Shown in pieces: positions 56,570-64,000 of a stretch of 64,000 nucleotides of DNA. A program made the translations under genes and the position numbers. The notes under the pieces were generated by a model, which saw nothing but the letters and a program-made list of their open reading frames with translations, had not been told where the DNA came from and did no database searches. The stretch is from Hyphomicrobiales bacterium (GTDB lineage Bacteria; Pseudomonadota; Alphaproteobacteria; Rhizobiales; Rhizobiaceae): contig UCJA01000015.1 in the NCBI GenBank assembly GCA_900472675.1, forward strand, positions 62,001 to 126,000, given 5' to 3'. Position 1 is the first letter of the stretch; the number at the start of each line of letters is the position of its first letter.

Positions 56570-57907
56570 ATGAACATGGCGCTTGGCGCATCCCAACGCT
56601 TGCACGACGGTGTTGCCGCCGTGGAGACCATGACCCGCTTTGCGCTTGCCGTTCTGGCGCTGGCCTCGGGCGTCTACACCTACCTCGGGGCACGCAGCAT
56701 CCTCGACGGATCGCCGACCGCCGTGTTCTTTGCCGCGGTTATCTACTCGGCCTCGGTTTCCGTCGGCATCTATGCCTTCTGGTCCTATATGGCCCGCTTC
56801 TATCCGCATGTGACGACCCGCACCGGACGGGCCGGCATGCTGATGGTGATGGCGGCGGGCGCTGTGATGATCATGGCGATGTCGAGCTGGCTGAACGCCG
56901 CGGCGCTCGCCGGTTCGGCTGCGGTTGAGCAGCATCTGTCGGAGACGGTGGAAGACTATACGGCCGATCTCGACCGGGCGCACCAGAACGCGCTTTCGGT
57001 GCAGGGCCTGCTGCCGGACATCCAGCGCGCGGGCGAAAGGTTCGCGCAGCTCGCAGGCGTAGAGCGCCAGACAGGCTCGCTCACCGGCACCACCGGATCG
57101 GGCAGCGTGGTGCAGCTTCTGTCGCAGATGTCGGCGCAGATGAAGGGCCTTGAGACCAATATCAATGCCTCGCGGGAGCAGGTTGCCGATCTCTTCGCAC
57201 AGGGCCAGAAGCGGCTCGAAACCATGCGGACGCTGGTTTCGGCACCCGGCTCCATCGAACCACGCGCCGACCAGTTTTCGACGGAAGCGGTGGCGCTGAC
57301 CGGCATCGTCACCTCGCTGGCGCAGACCTCGATCGTGCCTTCGATCCGGCGCGCCGCGGACGATCTCTCGCTCGGCTTCATCGCGCCCGTGCCGGACGGC
57401 GCCCTGCCCGACCTCGTCAACCGCCAGAACCAGGTGATGGAGACGGTCAAGGCGTCCGTCACCGCGCAGTCCAAGGCGCTTTCCAAGGCTGCCGACGAGA
57501 TTCTGTCGCGCCCGCCTGTGCAGGAACGGCGGTTCGTTCCGCTTTCCTCGGCGGCTGCGGTTCTTCACTACGCCCAGGACTTCATTCCGGCCTGGGCCGG
57601 CGCCATCTCCATCGACCTCCTGCCCGGTGTGCTGGTGTTCATTCTCGCCACCGTGCATTCGGCCATCCGCCGGCAGGAAGAGGATATGCCGTTCGCGGAA
57701 CGGATCACTGCCGCGGAACTGCTGCAGGCGCTCGAGGTGCAGCGGGCGGTTTCTGCGATGGGGCCGGTCACGCCGGATACGCCTCCCGAACCGCTCGAAC
57801 CGGTGCGGGCCGAACCGGAAGCAGCTCCGGAACCGGACGAGGCGAACACCAATATCACCGCACTTGACCTAAAATCCCGCAGGGACCGAACGCATGAGGA
57901 TCGGTGA
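56570..57907 (+). CDS. Membrane protein with periplasmic coiled coil, function unknown
   Basis: I do not recognise this family. The 445-residue protein has three N-terminal membrane segments (about 22-42, 51-73, 88-107), a long helical, low-aromatic middle (about 120-330; VEDYTADLDRAHQNALSVQ, QMSAQMKGLETNINASREQ) likely a coiled coil, a fourth hydrophobic segment (about 343-365) and a Pro/Glu-rich acidic tail (after 390). This resembles a transmembrane scaffold. It starts 131 bases after the HAL-like gene and overlaps the next gene by 14 bases, so the two are translationally coupled. The start MNMALGAS has GGAG upstream. Confidence 0.75.
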   Translation: MNMALGASQRLHDGVAAVETMTRFALAVLALASGVYTYLGARSILDGSPTAVFFAAVIYSASVSVGIYAFWSYMARFYPHVTTRTGRAGMLMVMAAGAVMIMAMSSWLNAAALAGSAAVEQHLSETVEDYTADLDRAHQNALSVQGLLPDIQRAGERFAQLAGVERQTGSLTGTTGSGSVVQLLSQMSAQMKGLETNINASREQVADLFAQGQKRLETMRTLVSAPGSIEPRADQFSTEAVALTGIVTSLAQTSIVPSIRRAADDLSLGFIAPVPDGALPDLVNRQNQVMETVKASVTAQSKALSKAADEILSRPPVQERRFVPLSSAAAVLHYAQDFIPAWAGAISIDLLPGVLVFILATVHSAIRRQEEDMPFAERITAAELLQALEVQRAVSAMGPVTPDTPPEPLEPVRAEPEAAPEPDEANTNITALDLKSRRDRTHEDR

Positions 57908-58670
57908 GGCGCTACGCCGGCTCGACGAAGGTTTACTGATGCGCGGGGCATTCTACGTCCTGCTGTCGGCTGCGGCCGTGTTTCTTGTCGTCGACCTGCG
58001 CGACATCTCCCAGGCGAATGCGGAACTGCCGGGCTTCGACCCGATGCACGAAAGTCAGCCGGTGCTGCCGCCGGCACTGACCGACGGCCGGCCTGCGGCG
58101 CCGCCCGTCGAGCCCGGAAGCTCGGCCGAAGTGCTTCGTCAGGCGATCCGCTTCGATCTCAAGCCGGGCGGCGTGCTTCTGGCGGAAGGGGCGATCGACC
58201 TTGGCGCTGCCGATCGCTTTGCAAAGGAGATCGAGGCCCGCGGCGAATACGTGAAGGTCATCGCGCTGAATTCGCCCGGCGGGTCTGTCGAGGACGCCAT
58301 CGCCATGTCCCGACTGATCCGCGAGAAGAAGCTGGGTACCCAGGTCGCATCGAAGGCGCTCTGCGCCTCCTCCTGCCCCATCGTGTTTGCCGGCGGCGTG
58401 ACCCGGACCGCCGAGAAGGACGCGGTTGTCGGCGTCCACCAGGTGTTCAACGGCGGCAAGGACCGACCAAGCGCCGACCAGGCCATGTCGAGCGCCCAGG
58501 CGACCACTGCACGGGTCGCGCGGCATTTGCAGGAGATGGGGATCGAGGCCGGCCTCTGGTTCCATGCGCTCGAGACGCCGCCGGACCGGCTCTACTATCT
58601 CACCCCCAAAGAAATGTCGGACTTCAAGCTGACGACGCAGGCATCTCCCGTCGCCCGCAAGAAGACCTAG
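57894..58670 (+). CDS. Membrane-anchored ClpP/crotonase-fold protease-like protein
   Basis: A 258-residue protein with one N-terminal membrane segment (about 16-34), a Pro-rich linker (50-75), then a ClpP/crotonase-type domain. Visible motifs are NSPGGSVEDAIAMSRLI (126-142), the candidate nucleophile in CASSCP (Ser159 or Ser160), and VGVHQVF (His182), resembling the COG3904-type predicted periplasmic serine proteases. Cys157 and Cys161 flank the serine. Its start overlaps the upstream membrane-protein gene by 14 bases. The two products probably act together at the membrane; the substrate is unknown. Confidence 0.78.
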   Translation: MRIGEALRRLDEGLLMRGAFYVLLSAAAVFLVVDLRDISQANAELPGFDPMHESQPVLPPALTDGRPAAPPVEPGSSAEVLRQAIRFDLKPGGVLLAEGAIDLGAADRFAKEIEARGEYVKVIALNSPGGSVEDAIAMSRLIREKKLGTQVASKALCASSCPIVFAGGVTRTAEKDAVVGVHQVFNGGKDRPSADQAMSSAQATTARVARHLQEMGIEAGLWFHALETPPDRLYYLTPKEMSDFKLTTQASPVARKKT

Positions 58671-59941
58671 CGGCTTGCCATCCGGCGCGCGCCGAACGCC
58701 GCCAGCAAGGCCAGTAGCAGCATGGTGCCGGTGAAGACAACGACTGCCGGCCAGCCACCCGCGCTCCAGGCGTGCCCGCCGATCGATCCAGCCACGCTCG
58801 ACCCCAGGTAATAGGCCAGCAGGTAAAGCGAGGCGGCATGGCCCTTGGTGCCGTGCGCCAGCCTGCCCACCAGAGCGCTTGCCACCGAATGGGCCATGAA
58901 GAACCCCGCGGTGAGCAGCACGATCCCGAGAATGATAAGCGGCAGGGAGGCGGACAGGGTGATCGCCACGCCCGCCATCGCCGCGGCAATACCGATCGGC
59001 ATGACCCGGAAATGGCCGAAACGGTCGCCCAGCAAGCCCGCTGCCCAAGACGCGGCGATGCCAAACAGGTAGACGGTGAAGATCAGCCCGAGCTCGGTCT
59101 GGTCGAGTGCGTAGGGCGGCGCCACCAGCCGGAAGCCGACGTAATTGTAGACGGTGACAAAGGCGCCCATCAGCAGGAAGCCGATGGCAAACAGCAGAGC
59201 CATGGCGGGCGAGCGCAGGTGCGCCGCCCAGGCTTGCACGTGATAGCGCGCGGTTGAGCGTCGCGGCACGAAGTTGCGGGATGGCGGCAGGAGAAGGAAG
59301 AAGCCGATCGCGGCAACAATCCCCATCAGGCCGATGCCGGCCAACGCCAGCCGCCAGGACAGATATTCCGCTAGGACGCCGGTCACCACGCGGCCTGCCA
59401 TGCCGCCGAAGGCATTGCCGGCGATATAGAGACCCATGGATGCGCCGAGGCCGTTCGGGTCGATTTCTTCCGACAGATAGGCCATGGCGACCGCCGGAAC
59501 GCCGCCCAGGAGGAAGCCTTCGAGAGCACGGACGACCAGCAGCAGATGCCAGTTCGGCGCCACGGCGCAGGCGATGGTGCAGATGGAGGCGCCGAGAAGC
59601 GAGGCAAACATCAGGCTCTTGCGGCCGAAGCGTTCCGATATGGCTGCGGCCAGAAAGATCGCGAGCGCCAGGAAGCCGGTGGACAGTGACAGGGAGAGTG
59701 AGCTTGCAGCGGGGCTGACCCCGAAGTGCTCGGCGAAGATCGGCATCAACGGCTGCACGCAGTAGAGCAGCGCAAAGGTGGAGAAGCCCGACATGAAGAA
59801 GGCAAGGCTGGCGCGGCGGTAGGCCGGCGTTCCCTTGACCAGGTATTGCGCTTCCACCGGCGGAGATGTGGAGAGGGCTGGTTCCGACAGGGGATTGTGC
59901 CGAGAGGGGGCGGCGAAACTGGCTTTGACGGGCATGAGCAT
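58667..59941 (-). CDS. MFS transporter, YnfM-like
   Basis: A 424-residue major facilitator with 12 predicted membrane segments. The loop 2-3 motif is ISERFGRKSLM and the N-terminal tail is about 45 residues. The pattern is nearest to the YnfM/arabinose-efflux-like exporters. It is divergent from a LysR gene with 86 bases between, so it is likely the regulated target. It ends overlapping the last four bases of the convergent protease-like gene. The cargo is unknown. Confidence 0.87.
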   Translation of the reverse strand: MLMPVKASFAAPSRHNPLSEPALSTSPPVEAQYLVKGTPAYRRASLAFFMSGFSTFALLYCVQPLMPIFAEHFGVSPAASSLSLSLSTGFLALAIFLAAAISERFGRKSLMFASLLGASICTIACAVAPNWHLLLVVRALEGFLLGGVPAVAMAYLSEEIDPNGLGASMGLYIAGNAFGGMAGRVVTGVLAEYLSWRLALAGIGLMGIVAAIGFFLLLPPSRNFVPRRSTARYHVQAWAAHLRSPAMALLFAIGFLLMGAFVTVYNYVGFRLVAPPYALDQTELGLIFTVYLFGIAASWAAGLLGDRFGHFRVMPIGIAAAMAGVAITLSASLPLIILGIVLLTAGFFMAHSVASALVGRLAHGTKGHAASLYLLAYYLGSSVAGSIGGHAWSAGGWPAVVVFTGTMLLLALLAAFGARRMASR

Positions 59942-60027
59942 AAGACATTCCTTGATGCCTTAAGAGCTAGCCACCACGCGTCCATTTGTCCAATATATGG
60001 CACAGGCATTGCTGATAGGTTTTACAG
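59942..60027. promoter_or_regulatory. Divergent MFS/LysR control region
   Basis: The 86-base gap holds the imperfect dyad TGTCCA-ATATA-TGGCACA (59987-60004 region), with a perfect inner CCA-N5-TGG. It is a candidate operator for the LysR-type regulator and overlaps AT-rich sequence suited to a -10. Exact promoter hexamers are unclear. Confidence 0.35.
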
Positions 60028-60903
60028 ATGGAGCTTCGACATATCCGCTACTTCCTGGCTGTCGCGGAAGCTGGCAATTTCACGCGCGCCGCGGCCAAGC
60101 TCGGTATCGGCCAACCACCGCTCAGCCAGCAGATCCGTGACATGGAGACGGAGGTCGAAGCCGTCCTGTTCCACCGGGTCCCGCATGGAGCGGAGTTGAC
60201 AGCGGCCGGACTAGCGTTCCTGCCGCATGCCCGGGCTGCGATTGCCGCATCCGAAGCCGCGCGGCTCGCGGCCCAGCGCGCCGCTCGTGGTGAGACCGGG
60301 CGGCTATCGTTGGGTTTTACGGCATCGTCCGCCTTCAATCCCACCGTGACGGGGGCTATCCGAAAGTTCCGCAGCACATGGCCGGAGGTGGCGCTGTCGC
60401 TCAGCGAAATGAACAGCGACGGACTGATGCTGAAGCTGGTGCGCGGCGAGATCGACGCCGCCTTCATCCGTCCCGGGCTGGAGGATCCGAAGGAGGTGCG
60501 TCTGAAGCGGCTGCCGGACGAGCCCATGCTGGCGGCCCTGCCTTCGAGCCACCCGCTCGCCCGGCATGACCGGGTGCGGCTTGCCGATCTTGCCGGCGAA
60601 GCCTTCGTGCTTTTTCCGCGCACCGTCGGGCTCAGCCTTTACGACGACATCGTGCAGGCCTGCCGGGAGGCGAGCTTCGACCTTATCGTCAGCCAGGAGG
60701 CGCCGCAGATCCCTTCCGTGGTCAACCTCGTGGCGGCCGGCATGGGCGTGTCGGTGGTTCCGGGGTCGATTAGCAAGATTGCCGTGGAAGGCGTCACCTA
60801 CCGGCCGCTGGAGCAGGCATCGCCGCTCATCGCGCGGCTGGGGCTGGCCATGCTCAAGGGCCAGCGATCGCCGATCGCGCTTAACTTCATGAACCTGCTC
60901 TAG
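60028..60903 (+). CDS. LysR-family transcriptional regulator
   Basis: A 291-residue LTTR. N-terminal winged helix-turn-helix: MELRHIRYFLAVAEAGNFTR, AAAKLGIGQPPLSQQIRDME. The effector domain covers about 90-290 (RLSLGFTASSAFNPTVTGAI; AAGMGVSVVPGSI). It resembles BenM/CatM-type regulators in its RHIRYFLAVAE start. Divergence from the MFS gene implies control of that exporter; the inducer is unknown. Confidence 0.9.
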   Translation: MELRHIRYFLAVAEAGNFTRAAAKLGIGQPPLSQQIRDMETEVEAVLFHRVPHGAELTAAGLAFLPHARAAIAASEAARLAAQRAARGETGRLSLGFTASSAFNPTVTGAIRKFRSTWPEVALSLSEMNSDGLMLKLVRGEIDAAFIRPGLEDPKEVRLKRLPDEPMLAALPSSHPLARHDRVRLADLAGEAFVLFPRTVGLSLYDDIVQACREASFDLIVSQEAPQIPSVVNLVAAGMGVSVVPGSISKIAVEGVTYRPLEQASPLIARLGLAMLKGQRSPIALNFMNLL

Positions 60904-60972
60904 CCGAAACCAAAGTTGCAAGTTTGGGAGCAAGCGCCTAGCTTCCCGCCGATCGACACCCCCGGGGCAGGC

Positions 60973-62181
60973 ATGGAACTCTCAGGCAAACGCATACTTC
61001 TCATCATCTCCGGCGGCATCGCGGCCTACAAGAGCCTCGACCTCATCCGCCGCCTGCGCGAAAGAGGCGCAAGCGTTCGACCGATCATGACAAAGGCGGC
61101 GCAGGAGTTCATCACGCCGCTTGCCGTCGGCGCGCTTTCGGCCAGCCATGTCTATGTGGATCTGTTTTCGCGCGAGGACGAGCAGGACGTTGGTCACATC
61201 AGGCTGGCGCGGGAGGCCGATCTCGTGATCGTTGCACCGGCCAGTGCCGACCTGATGGCCAAGATGGCGCATGGCATGGCGAGCGACCTGGCCAGCGCCG
61301 TGCTTCTGGCAACCGACAGGCCGGTGCTGATTGCACCCGCGATGAACCCGAAAATGTGGGCAGCACGCGCCACCCTGCGCAACGCCGAAACGCTGAAAAA
61401 CGACGGCATACATTTCATTGGCCCATCGCGCGGCGAGATGGCGGAAAGCAACGAGGCGGGAACCGGCCGGATGGCCGAGCCGATGGAAATCGTTGCCGCA
61501 GCAATTACCCTGCTGCAGGAGGGCGGCGAGAAACCGCTCGCCGGCAAGACGGCGATCGTGACCTCTGGCCCGACGCATGAGCCGATCGATCCGGTCCGCT
61601 ACATCGCCAACCGATCGTCCGGCCGCCAGGGACATGCGATTGCCGCAGCGTTGGCAAAGCTCGGCGCCCGAGTGACGCTGGTCTCCGGGCCTGTCACCAT
61701 ACCCGACCCGGAGGGCGTCGAGACGGTGCATGTAGAGACCGCGCAAGAGATGCTGCAGGCGGTCGTCGGTTATCTGCCGGCGGATATCGCCGTCATGGTC
61801 GCTGCCGTCGCAGACTGGCGCGTCGCCACTTCTGCCGGCCAGAAGATCAAGAAACAGCCCGGCGAAGCGCCCCCGCCGCTTCAGCTGACGGAGAACCCCG
61901 ACATCCTGAAGACCGTCGGCCACCATGCGCAACGGCCCCGGATCGTGGTGGGGTTTGCCGCAGAAACGCAGGATGTGGAGGCGAACGGTCGCGCCAAGCT
62001 GGAACGCAAGGGTGCCGACCTGATCGTCGCCAACGACGTCTCGCCTGGAACGGGCGTGATGGGCGGCAGCCGCAACCGGGTGAACATCATCACGGCCGAG
62101 GGCATCGACGCCTGGCCGGATCTTTCCAAGGACGAGGTGGCGGAACGGCTGGCTACGCTGATCGCGCAAAAGCTCTCGTAA
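60973..62181 (+). CDS. coaBC: Bifunctional phosphopantothenoylcysteine synthetase/decarboxylase
   Basis: Does two steps of coenzyme A synthesis. The 402-residue protein has the FMN-dependent CoaC half (ISGGIAAYKSLDLIRRL; APAMNPKMW active-site loop) and the CTP-dependent CoaB half (TSGPTHEPIDPVRYIANRSSG; AAVADWRV; GSRNRVNII). The ATG at 60973 (MELSGKRILLI) has GGGGCAGG upstream. It is convergent with the amidotransferase gene, 6 bases apart. Confidence 0.96.
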   Translation: MELSGKRILLIISGGIAAYKSLDLIRRLRERGASVRPIMTKAAQEFITPLAVGALSASHVYVDLFSREDEQDVGHIRLAREADLVIVAPASADLMAKMAHGMASDLASAVLLATDRPVLIAPAMNPKMWAARATLRNAETLKNDGIHFIGPSRGEMAESNEAGTGRMAEPMEIVAAAITLLQEGGEKPLAGKTAIVTSGPTHEPIDPVRYIANRSSGRQGHAIAAALAKLGARVTLVSGPVTIPDPEGVETVHVETAQEMLQAVVGYLPADIAVMVAAVADWRVATSAGQKIKKQPGEAPPPLQLTENPDILKTVGHHAQRPRIVVGFAAETQDVEANGRAKLERKGADLIVANDVSPGTGVMGGSRNRVNIITAEGIDAWPDLSKDEVAERLATLIAQKLS

Positions 62182-62187
62182 GCCGGA

Positions 62188-62991
62188 TCAGGCCGCGCGG
62201 GAGAGAGCCTGAGGCTGGAACAACAGCGTCCGGATGCCCTCTGCCGTCACCGTGACGGCACTACCATCCGGGATTTCCTCCCAGGTGTCGGTGTCGTCGT
62301 TCAAAGGCTCGGAGACGAGGCAGTGACCCGTCCGCCCGCTTGAGGCGCCCATGGGTGAGGCGAAAAGGGTCGGCGGGCGGTGATCGGTGGCATAGCGCAC
62401 GGCATAGAGATCGTGACCGTTCGAGAAGGCCGCCGTAAAGCGCACCAGAACCTCACCGGCCGTGGCACGGGAAAGCCGCTCCACTTCGGCGATCGCCTGT
62501 TCCATGGCACCGAGCGGATCGGTATCCAGACCGAACTGCAGGGCGAGCAGAAAGAGCAGCTCGGAATCGGTCGTGCCCGTGCGGGCATGGAACAGTTCGT
62601 CTGAGAGCAAGGCCTCCATGGGGCGGCGGATGCGGTCGAAGCCAGCGATCTGGCCGTTGTGCATGAAGGACCAGTGGCCGTGGACGAAGGGGTGGCAATT
62701 GTCGCGACGGGTCGCGCCCGTCGTTGCCGCCCGCACATGGGCCAGGAACAGCGGCGAGCGGATCTGCCGCGCGAGGCTGCGCAGATTGCAGTCCGACCAG
62801 GCGGGCAGGATGTCCCGGTAGCGGCCGGGCTCCGGGTGGTCGCCGTACCAGGCAATGCCGAAGCCATCGCCATTGGTGGCCGTCTTGGCGCGGGTGGCGC
62901 AGTGGGATTGCTCGATCAGCGAATGCGCAGGAGAGGATACGAGTTCCTCCAGATAAAGCGGTTCGCCCCGATAGGCTGCCCAACGGCACAT
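62188..62991 (-). CDS. Class II glutamine amidotransferase domain protein
   Basis: A 267-residue Ntn-hydrolase with the glutaminase nucleophile Cys2 after Met removal (MCRWAAYRGEPLYLEEL). It has NGDGFGIAWYG, LAHVRAATTGATRRDNCHPF and FMHNGQIAGFDRIRR, the standard glutaminase motifs. The start at 62991 is set by the need for N-terminal Cys. It resembles EgtC-type proteins, but no ergothioneine genes lie nearby, so the acceptor is unknown. Confidence 0.88.
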   Translation of the reverse strand: MCRWAAYRGEPLYLEELVSSPAHSLIEQSHCATRAKTATNGDGFGIAWYGDHPEPGRYRDILPAWSDCNLRSLARQIRSPLFLAHVRAATTGATRRDNCHPFVHGHWSFMHNGQIAGFDRIRRPMEALLSDELFHARTGTTDSELLFLLALQFGLDTDPLGAMEQAIAEVERLSRATAGEVLVRFTAAFSNGHDLYAVRYATDHRPPTLFASPMGASSGRTGHCLVSEPLNDDTDTWEEIPDGSAVTVTAEGIRTLLFQPQALSRAA

Positions 62992-63176
62992 TGGCTGTCT
63001 GCTCCAAATCACTGCGCATGCGGCTCGGCGCTTCTCGAAGAGTCTCGAAAACCGGTTAACGAAAGCTGAATTCGCCCCATCCGCGCGGGATTTTCGGCAG
63101 AGGGCGCATCACTTTTTGAGTCACGATGTCTCCTGCCGTGGTTGCCGCCGTCGCGCTTCGGCCTACATGTCGACCC

Positions 63177-64000
63177 ATGTCCTATGAACAAACACGCCCC
63201 GAAGCCGCCGACGACACCACTCGATCGGGCAGTGCCCTCCTCTACGATCTGGCTAGCGACCCCGGCCGCTGGGCGCTGTTTCTCGATATCGACGGAACGC
63301 TGGTCGATATCGCCGACCACCCGGATGGTATCACCGTTCCCCCGGACCTGCCCGAGACGCTGGAGCAGGTGTCGCGGATGCTGGGCGGCGCGCTGGCGCT
63401 GGTGACCGGTCGGGCACTGGTCTATGCAGACGCCCTGTTCGGATCGCACCGGTTTCCGATTGCCGGTCTGCATGGCGCCGAGCGTCGCTCTGCCTCAGGG
63501 GCTGTGGAGAGGGTGGAAAAGACGCCCGACTTCGTCGACCTCAAGGAACGGATTGCCGAGGAAGCCGCGCAGTGGAAAGGCATCCTGGTCGAAGACAAGG
63601 GGCTAGCGGTTGCTGCCCACTATCGCCTCGCGCCGGAACACCAGCCGCAGGTGGAAGCCATGATGATCCGCTACGCGGCGCTCGCCGGGCCTAACTACAC
63701 CCTGCAACGCGGCAAGATGGTGCTGGAGATCCGCCCGGCCAGGGCGAGCAAGGGAGAGGCGTTGCGCGCCTTCCTGTCTGAGCCGCCCTTCCAGGGCAGG
63801 ATCCCGGTGGTCATCGGCGACGATGTCACCGACGAAGCCATGTTCAAGGTCGCCAACGAGCTTGGTGGCCATTCCATCCGCATCGAAGAAAGCCCGGCGG
63901 TGACGGTTGCGACATCCGCCCTCCCCTCCGCTGCCGGGCTGCGCGCTATCCTCGGCACCCTTGCGCAGCAGCAGAAGCAATCTGGAAAGGACGCGTCTTG
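63177..64000 (+). CDS. otsB: Trehalose-6-phosphate phosphatase, cut by window end
   Basis: HAD-superfamily phosphatase making trehalose from trehalose-6-phosphate, an osmoprotectant route. The frame from ATG 63177 (MSYEQTRPEAADDTT) runs open to base 64000. Motif I is FLDIDGTLVDIADHP, motif IV GDDVTDEAMFKVAN, with LEIRPARASKGEAL before it. The last in-window codons read GCG TCT TG, so a stop may follow at once. About 275 residues, normal for OtsB. otsA usually lies next to it but is not visible here. Confidence 0.92.
   Translation, partial: MSYEQTRPEAADDTTRSGSALLYDLASDPGRWALFLDIDGTLVDIADHPDGITVPPDLPETLEQVSRMLGGALALVTGRALVYADALFGSHRFPIAGLHGAERRSASGAVERVEKTPDFVDLKERIAEEAAQWKGILVEDKGLAVAAHYRLAPEHQPQVEAMMIRYAALAGPNYTLQRGKMVLEIRPARASKGEALRAFLSEPPFQGRIPVVIGDDVTDEAMFKVANELGGHSIRIEESPAVTVATSALPSAAGLRAILGTLAQQQKQSGKDAS

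Overview
This window looks like a stretch of the main chromosome of a member of the Rhizobiaceae (Rhizobium / Agrobacterium / Sinorhizobium group; species not determinable from what I can see). The signs are GC-rich codon use throughout, an lptC-lptA-lptB-rpoN-hpf-ptsN block, a Mur/Fur regulator next to an olsA-type acyltransferase, olsB downstream of a TME-type malic enzyme and mutS, a PraR/PhrR-type XRE regulator between lnt and metK, and promoters of the rhizobial CTTGAC-N17-CTATAT type. From memory, the order from metK to olsB follows that of the Sinorhizobium meliloti chromosome. I found no transposase, integrase, CRISPR array, tRNA or rRNA gene.

Layout. 1-14.9 kb: a long co-directional minus-strand block read from trpS or the VOC gene leftwards: trpS, universal stress protein, nfuA, tsaB, rimI, mur, olsA, a DedA protein, miaB, phoH, ybeY, corC-like, lnt, praR-like, metK, trmB (cut by the window edge). 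These serve translation and tRNA modification, Fe-S assembly, envelope lipids and lipoproteins. 15.2-15.6 kb: a small secreted M15A peptidase on the plus strand. 15.7-25.8 kb: murJ, glnD, a membrane-bound AraC regulator, a MYG1 protein, a GreA/GreB-type factor and mutS, all minus. 25.9-28.2 kb: tme (malic enzyme) on plus. 28.3-33.5 kb: olsB, a soluble hybrid histidine kinase, lspA, a SpoU-type and a COG1092-type RNA methyltransferase (minus). 33.7-36 kb: a CoxG-like protein, a LapA-like protein, ihfB, sppA. 36.2-41.3 kb: lptC, lptA, lptB, rpoN, hpf, ptsN (plus). 41.4-43.3 kb: grpE and hrcA (minus). 43.4-46.4 kb: rph, VOC protein, rdgB, hemW (plus). 46.5-52.3 kb: a methyltransferase, LysE exporter, dnaA, rpsT, enoyl-CoA hydratase, mutM (minus). 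52.4-62.2 kb: ubiE, ubiB, then about 6 kb of less usual genes, then coaBC. 62.2-64 kb: a class II glutamine amidotransferase and the start of otsB.

Most of the window is ordinary core genome. The less ordinary part is 54.8-60.9 kb between ubiB and coaBC. It holds a histidine/phenylalanine ammonia-lyase-fold protein whose cofactor-forming Ala-Ser-Gly is replaced by Cys-Ala-Asp, a membrane coiled-coil protein overlapping a gene for a ClpP/crotonase-fold protein anchored at the membrane, and a divergent MFS transporter / LysR pair.

Regulatory DNA also deserves attention. A perfect sigma-54 promoter points away from rpoN and lies over the -10 of the likely rpoN promoter, which suggests autorepression. 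A tandem Pho-box-like heptamer array sits 11 bp upstream of the -10 of olsB, fitting phosphate control of ornithine lipids. A cluster of five GANTC (CcrM) sites lies in the 846-base region upstream of dnaA. All functional statements are from reading the sequence and from family knowledge; no database search was run.
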